DNA of 64,000 nucleotides from Toxotes chatareus. Taxonomy: Eukaryota; Chordata; Actinopteri; Toxotidae. The notes beneath the pieces are model-generated. The model worked only from the letters and a program-made list of their open reading frames with translations, did no database searches and had not been told where the DNA came from. Position numbers and translations under genes: made by a program. Of this stretch, positions 59,161 through 64,000 are shown piece by piece (position 1 is the stretch's first letter; each line of letters opens with the position of its first letter). The stretch is taken from assembly GCA_016801885.1 (NCBI GenBank), contig CM028898.1, positions 4,695,677-4,759,676 on the forward strand, written 5' to 3'.

Positions 59161-59724
59161 GTAGCTCGTCAGCTATGAGTGATTAAATGTCAGTGATATA
59201 AATCACCAGGAAGGTGTGTATGCATTATTTGATGAGGCTTTTAAAGGGAGTATGGCTGTTTTTTGGCTTGTTGGTCTAACTAGTTGGTCTCACTTGGGGT
59301 ATAAGGTTGACAAAGTGACAAAGCAAAGAGTGAGGGGCCGGCTCCAGACCAGATCCCCTGGGCCCTGTGTGTCCTGCTGGGCATATCAGCTGCCAGCCCC
59401 TTTTCTTGAGTCTCTAGTCAATCAGAAGACAGGGAGGTGAAGTTACAGAGTCAGTGCTTGTGGTGAAGCAACAGAGTGGCAACTATTTTTTTTTCCTTGA
59501 AGAAAAAATAAAATATAGTGATTAACATTTGGTTGCACTACCACACTAAACTGAACATGCTGTGGTGAATTACAATGCTGCCCAAAAGCTACTGGGAGAT
59601 TTAGCTGAACTCGTAGTTGTGGCATTGCTGATTTGTGCAGCACTTTACAAATGGTAACATGCAAATCATCTCAAGGCAGATGTTGAATAGAGGATTTTTT
59701 TCTGCTCTTGTATCCTGTTAATCA

Positions 59725-59790
59725 TCTAGTGACCTTAAGATTTATCTTGTGACCCTTTGGTGTCCCAGCCTCCAGGTTGGGAACTACTTG
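59725..59790 (-). mobile_element. Terminal remnant of an hAT-type element
   Basis: TTATCTTGTGACCCTTTGGT, then CCAGCCTCCAGGTTGGGAAC and TACT. This is the familiar right end of fish hAT elements (…GTGACCC…CCCCAGGTTGGGAACCACTG), facing opposite to the 54.17-kb left-end remnant. The two are 5.5 kb apart and probably separate insertions. Confidence 0.5.
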
Positions 59791-60358
59791 TACAATACAT
59801 TGGTAGGTGCAAGTCTCTGATGTACACAACAACACAAGATGTTGAGATGAAGCATATTGAATAAATACTGATGACGATCATCATCTTATTTATTCAAATT
59901 CTTAAACATTTGCACCAGCGGCTTTGTATTTCCATGAATTATGGAATCGTGGCGTGTTTCCATTCCAATCCTACGTTTCCCACATGTTCCCATTTTCCTT
60001 CCAGCTTCAGGAAGCCACTTGCCAAGCTGCCATAGTGGTGGAAAGCCATCGTTTCCCATCGCAACCAGATGTATACCCATCTATTTCCATCGTACTTCAA
60101 TGATGTACATACCCATACATTCACACAGTCATTACAGTACAGTATATACTGTATGTAGAATCTATACCAGTCTGCTGGCCTGATTACAGCCTCAGTGTTT
60201 GCGTTATGACTTTGCCAGCGGTCACCAGTGGGATGGTTGGGGCGGTCGCATGGCGTGGCACCGCCACAACACTGGTGACACGTGCAGCCAACACACGCTC
60301 ACATTGGCACCAGACCTGACTGGTTGGCGGAGGATCATGTCAATTAGAGCTGAGGTCA

Positions 60359-60388
60359 CACACTCACACACACACACACACACACACA
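60359..60388 (+). repeat. (CA)n microsatellite
   Basis: CA run with one TC interruption at the start. Confidence 0.94.
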
Positions 60389-60734
60389 AACATATCTACA
60401 CACACATGTAGACACACAGTTGGAACCTTATGGAAGGATTTGTTATTCCTGGCTGTGAGCTTTTCTACAGGACAGTTTTCTTTTTGGTTTTCCTCTGCAT
60501 GTATCCCCACAGTCCTGTCTGACCACTGTGACCACCTTCTGTATGGGATGTGCCTTGAATCCGCAGCAGAATTGAAATGGGTAGTTTGAGGAGAAAGGCT
60601 GCTGAAGTGAACAAGTCATGCAAAACCAAGGAGAGCATCTATAAATCCACATTCAGGCTGCGCACAGTGAAAGTGCAGTGGGATGAAGCAGACGCGAGCG
60701 TGAAAACATGCCCTGTTGAAATAAAGACCATCGG

Positions 60735-60752
60735 ACACACACACACACACAC
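60735..60752 (+). repeat. (AC)9 microsatellite
   Basis: Perfect AC run. Confidence 0.92.
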
Positions 60753-61195
60753 CTGCTCTCTGCTGTGACTTGGTGCCGCTGTGCTTTATGTGGCCTGTAG
60801 TGGTCTGCTGAGGAATGCAGAACAGAACCACAAATGGACCAGACACACAGCCAGATGACATAAAACTCAATTTGCTGGTTTCTGCTCTCTCTGTTTCTCT
60901 GTCTCTCTTCTTCTTTTTTTTCTCTCAGTGTCCTGTTGCCATTCAAGCTTCCAAACTCTCTCTTGTACTATTCTTTCTCAGTCTGCTTTGTTTAATCCAC
61001 TTTTCTGTTATTGTTCTATGTCTGTGCCTCTTTACTCGTCCTTAACTTTCACATTTTCTTACTCACTGACTTTTCTGCCATTTTTTTAATTAGCAAAAAA
61101 TAGCTATAATAATATGCTATTGCACTAAACCAGTGGTCTTAATTTTTATCTATATATAAAAATATATCTATATAAATCTTTTTATCTTTTTGTTT

Positions 61196-61223
61196 TTGTT
61201 GTCCAGCCACCTCTGGACAACAA
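61196..61223 (+). repeat. Perfect short inverted repeat, 11-bp arms, 6-nt loop
   Basis: TTGTTGTCCAG, loop CCACCT, CTGGACAACAA. Outside the arms TTTT faces GG, so pairing could continue only by wobble. Confidence 0.85.
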
Positions 61224-61907
61224 GGCAAACTACTTAAAACAGTCTGATGCACTCATAGCCTGTCCATTCTGAATTCAAAAAGTTCGATATAGTTCGAATA
61301 TTTATGAGCATGTTCTAATTTTGAATGAAGTTGACAACCCTGCCTCACAGAGCTGTTAAGCGTGACTTTATATTCTTAGTCATATTAGAAAAGATACAAA
61401 ACACTTTGAGAATAGTTGTGTACTAGAGATGTCTGGAGACACTTTCAACTTGTTTTCTCTCATCAAGAATTTATTTCCTTGGCAGCAGCAAAAGATGTCA
61501 CTTGAGCCATCAGGCTAATGAAACGCTTTTATGTCTGACCATTAAATTGTGTCTTTAATGGACACAATTTGAAGAGGCAACTCTCTAGCCTAGCAACATG
61601 AGCTACAGCTAAAAACACAACCCATAATACAACACTTTCTGTCGGAGCGGCTGTCTTTTATTCAGGCTTATACGGTACTTTCTTCATTCCACCACTTCTT
61701 CCTCATCTTCATCTCAGGTGGCTGCAACTCTGCAAATGGTCATTAAGAATTTTGCAGTGCCTACCAACACCAACGCCCCCCCCCCGACCCAGCAGCCAGG
61801 ACAAACCTCGAGTGTGAAAGCTCTCATTTATCACCGGGCACCACAGGGCAATCGTCCAGTCGAGCTGTAGCCATGGGCGGGGTAAGGTGAGGGTCGGTTA
61901 CAGTCTA

Positions 61908-62130
61908 GGAAAGAGGGGAAGGAAAAGGGGAGGAAGAAAGGGTGGAGGAGACTCAGATGCAAAGCGAGGAGCCAAATAAGGGAGGGAGGGAGGACTGAGC
62001 AGGGTGGGGCACGTGGGGTGAGCTGGTGTGAGTATGGGGCAACGAGCTGAGTTACCTTTGAGAAGAGAGCAGATAGGAGGAGGGAAAGTGGCCAGAGGGG
62101 GAGGATAGATGGAGAGGGAGTAGCTGTGTG
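61908..62130 (+). repeat. Purine-rich tract with GGGA repeats
   Basis: About 220 bp strongly enriched in G and A (AAAGAGGGGAAGG, GGGAGGGAGGGAGG, GAGGAGGGAAAG), with a few pyrimidine breaks. The GGGA run at 61980-61992 is a minimal quadruplex-prone motif. Minus-strand Pro/Ser/Leu-rich frames of about 93 and 114 codons here are compositional. Confidence 0.65.
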
Positions 62131-62804
62131 TGGTGTTAGGGGAAAATTCAGGACAGGGCGGGTAACTGGCTGCACTCACTCAAACATTAGCAAAGCTGAG
62201 AGGGAATATAACTGATTCACTGCTGAGAATGTTGCATCTCCTCTTAATTGCTCTGTTTGATTTACTTTACAGTTCCTCTGGATACACGATCGCTTGAGCA
62301 AGGTTCTCTTCACAAAACTTGGAGCATTAGAGCAACTGAGGAAACAAACAGGCAAACTGTTTACAAGGACTGTAGCTTAGATGTTATATAAACCAGCTTG
62401 TGGCTGATCTTTATCAGAGACCAGCTTTAAGAGAGCAAGATAAAAATAAATAAATAAGTCAGGGTATTGTAAAAAATGCTCAATAAAAGTTTGCAGGCCT
62501 TTTCTGATTCTAAATAAATGACTGAGATTCCAAAATGATTTAGCTTGGTCAAGATTTTTACCACTACATCAAAATTTGTTACAAACCTGCTTTTGTTTGC
62601 TCATTCAGAGGGACGCACAGGATAACTGTCAAAATCCAACCTTCAAATCAGCCCAAATCATCATATAAAACATGTTAAAATACACAAAGTAACACACATG
62701 ATTACAATTGCATTATGGGAAGTGCAGGGTTCAGTCTTTTTAGAGCTTGACCCATTACTAGAACCAAAAGGCAGCTCCATCACCAGCTGCTTTGATTTTG
62801 ACCA

Positions 62805-62827
62805 TTTTTTTTTTTTTTTTTTTTTTT
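62805..62827 (+). repeat. Poly-T run (23 nt)
   Basis: Longest homopolymer of the window. It may be the tail of a minus-strand retroposon, but no body was recognised downstream. Confidence 0.92.
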
Positions 62828-64000
62828 GTCTGTCTCTTGCAAGCCCCTAACATGAAATCTTATGTGATGTGAAGGATCCAATTCAGAGTCCACTGCATTT
62901 TAAGAATCGCTAAACAACCAGCTTTTGCAATAATAACAATAAATACTGAAATTGACTTGTACTTCTCAAAACTAATGCCACAAAGTGCCACAAAACACAT
63001 AATGAAAACCCAAAATGCAACTGTTAAATCAAAAACACATTCACGATAAAACAGTCACATCAGGTTTAATAAGTATAAAACATTTGATACAGTGCAATTC
63101 CCAAAAAAAACAAACCATCTCTTAGTGCTAATGATGATTATACACTGAGCTCTGCAGCTAATGTTGATGGGGATGCTGCTTGACAGACAGTTAACATAGA
63201 TTATAGGATAGGCTGTTACTCCTCAGCACAACCCAGGCCTCATTAAAGAGCATCATGTTATGTGGTTGGGTTTGTTTGCCCTGTAGTTTACACACTAAAC
63301 AAAGTTGCCAGGCGGTTAATGTTTCTAAAATACAGATCAATACTAAACAGTGGAATAAATGAATTCTCGTGGGAATTATGGTTGGGAGCTGTGCCACTGA
63401 CGTAGAACTGGTCTTTGAGAAATGTCAGCCTGGACATGTGTTGACTTGCTCTCTGCCATACAATTGTGGGTTTGAAGAAGAAAAAGTCACAGTGTAGGAC
63501 ATCACACTGATTTTTGCATGCATTCCTATCGAACAGTTAGCATAATATTTATTTCCGTCTTGTTCTCCATTGACGTTGACGCTGCTTGTTTAACATTTCC
63601 ACCAGCAGACATTGAACAGACAGACTGGGCTCCAGAAGTGCAACTTGTTTTATGAAATTACCCACCAAATGGCCCATACAAACCCAGGACTAGTTGTGGT
63701 TTTCTCTGCATTTGGTTATTGCTGGTCACGAACGTCTTTTTTTTTTCTCTCTCTCTGGATGTCCATGTGTGATTGAGCAGAATTTTCCAGCTTTCCCACC
63801 CCTGCTGAATAGCCTGCCATAATAAGACTAAAATACATAAATGAAAACATTTTTGCCATCAATCTCTATGTTTATGTTGCGCTCCCAAACTAACTTTGAC
63901 ACCTTTCGTGACTATGGGTGGGAAACTTGTGGGAAACAAGCTTCAAATCTGGCAATTGCGATGATTGCTGATCTATTCAGGCTTTAATTTGTCAACAAAA

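Larger units (their letters stand above)
58640..64000. other. Non-coding stretch, no gene seen
   Basis: Contains (CA)n and (CT)n microsatellites, an hAT end remnant, a palindrome at 61.2 kb, a purine-rich tract at 61.9-62.1 kb and a T23 run. A strong pyrimidine tract ending TTTCTCTCAG at 60.93 kb is followed by a 39-codon hydrophobic frame that simply reflects continuing pyrimidine richness. Confidence 0.6.

Noticed and set aside
59136..59180. Strong-looking splice acceptor after a CT tract (TCTCTGTAG)
   Set aside because: It is the edge of a (CT)n microsatellite and all three downstream frames stop within 7 codons.
60880..61050. Very strong pyrimidine tract plus CAG followed by a hydrophobic 39-codon frame
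   Set aside because: The downstream sequence stays pyrimidine-rich, which by itself produces Leu/Phe/Ser codons. No donor or family similarity.
61128..61145. CAGTGGTCTTAA resembling an hAT terminus
   Set aside because: Only the first seven bases fit, with no subterminal similarity and no matching end or duplication.
1..64000. CRISPR arrays, rRNA genes, prokaryotic operons or viral integrations
   Set aside because: No regularly spaced direct repeats with unique spacers, no rRNA-like conserved words, no ribosome-binding-site-linked gene series, and no viral polymerase, capsid or envelope-like frames were seen.

Overview
The window looks like nuclear DNA of a ray-finned fish, most likely a percomorph-type teleost, and contains no complete protein-coding gene that I can support. 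The evidence is the AT-leaning composition, the dense (CA)n/(TG)n microsatellites and homopolymer runs, the general lack of long open frames (longest about 150 codons, resembling nothing I know), and several interspersed-repeat families that I recognise as typical of teleost genomes. It is best read as a very long intron or intergenic region. I see no rRNA, intact tRNA, CRISPR array or bacterial-type operon.

Layout. 0-7.4 kb: unique sequence with simple repeats, a G-rich tract, a 13-bp snap-back palindrome and one balanced-composition block (2.73-2.94 kb) that looks like a conserved non-coding element. 7.4-7.7 kb: teleost interspersed-repeat remnants. 10.5-11.1 kb: an old teleost repeat with two related sub-blocks. 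16.8 and 18.3 kb: further repeat scraps. 20.16 kb: a near-perfect 50-nt hairpin. 21.9-22.5 kb: a long copy of a common teleost repeat, with a second, inverted fragment at 40.0 kb. 24.23-24.78 kb: the clearest mobile element, a 553-bp non-autonomous hAT-type transposon with a perfect 8-bp target duplication, paired subterminal palindromes and an internal 36-bp minisatellite. 24.8-49 kb: mostly featureless non-coding DNA with microsatellites, weak exon-like frames near 29.7 and 34.5-34.8 kb, two more hairpins and tRNA-like remnants. 49.3-58.6 kb: a run of non-repetitive blocks with homeodomain, POU and nuclear-receptor-type motifs, interrupted by three old repeat scraps. 58.6-64 kb: simple repeats, one hAT end remnant, a purine-rich tract and a long poly-T.

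The best candidate for coding sequence is a 124-bp exon-like segment at 49,548-49,671 on the + strand, flanked by a good polypyrimidine/AG acceptor and a CAG|GTAAAC donor and open in one frame only. I could not identify a protein family for it. If it is real, much of the window would be its flanking introns and the blocks around it would be intronic enhancer candidates. The other recurring theme is a set of short, near-perfect inverted repeats with 6-12 nt loops, more than chance should give, and best explained by local template-switch mutation or small decayed elements. I found no convincing novel multi-gene system.
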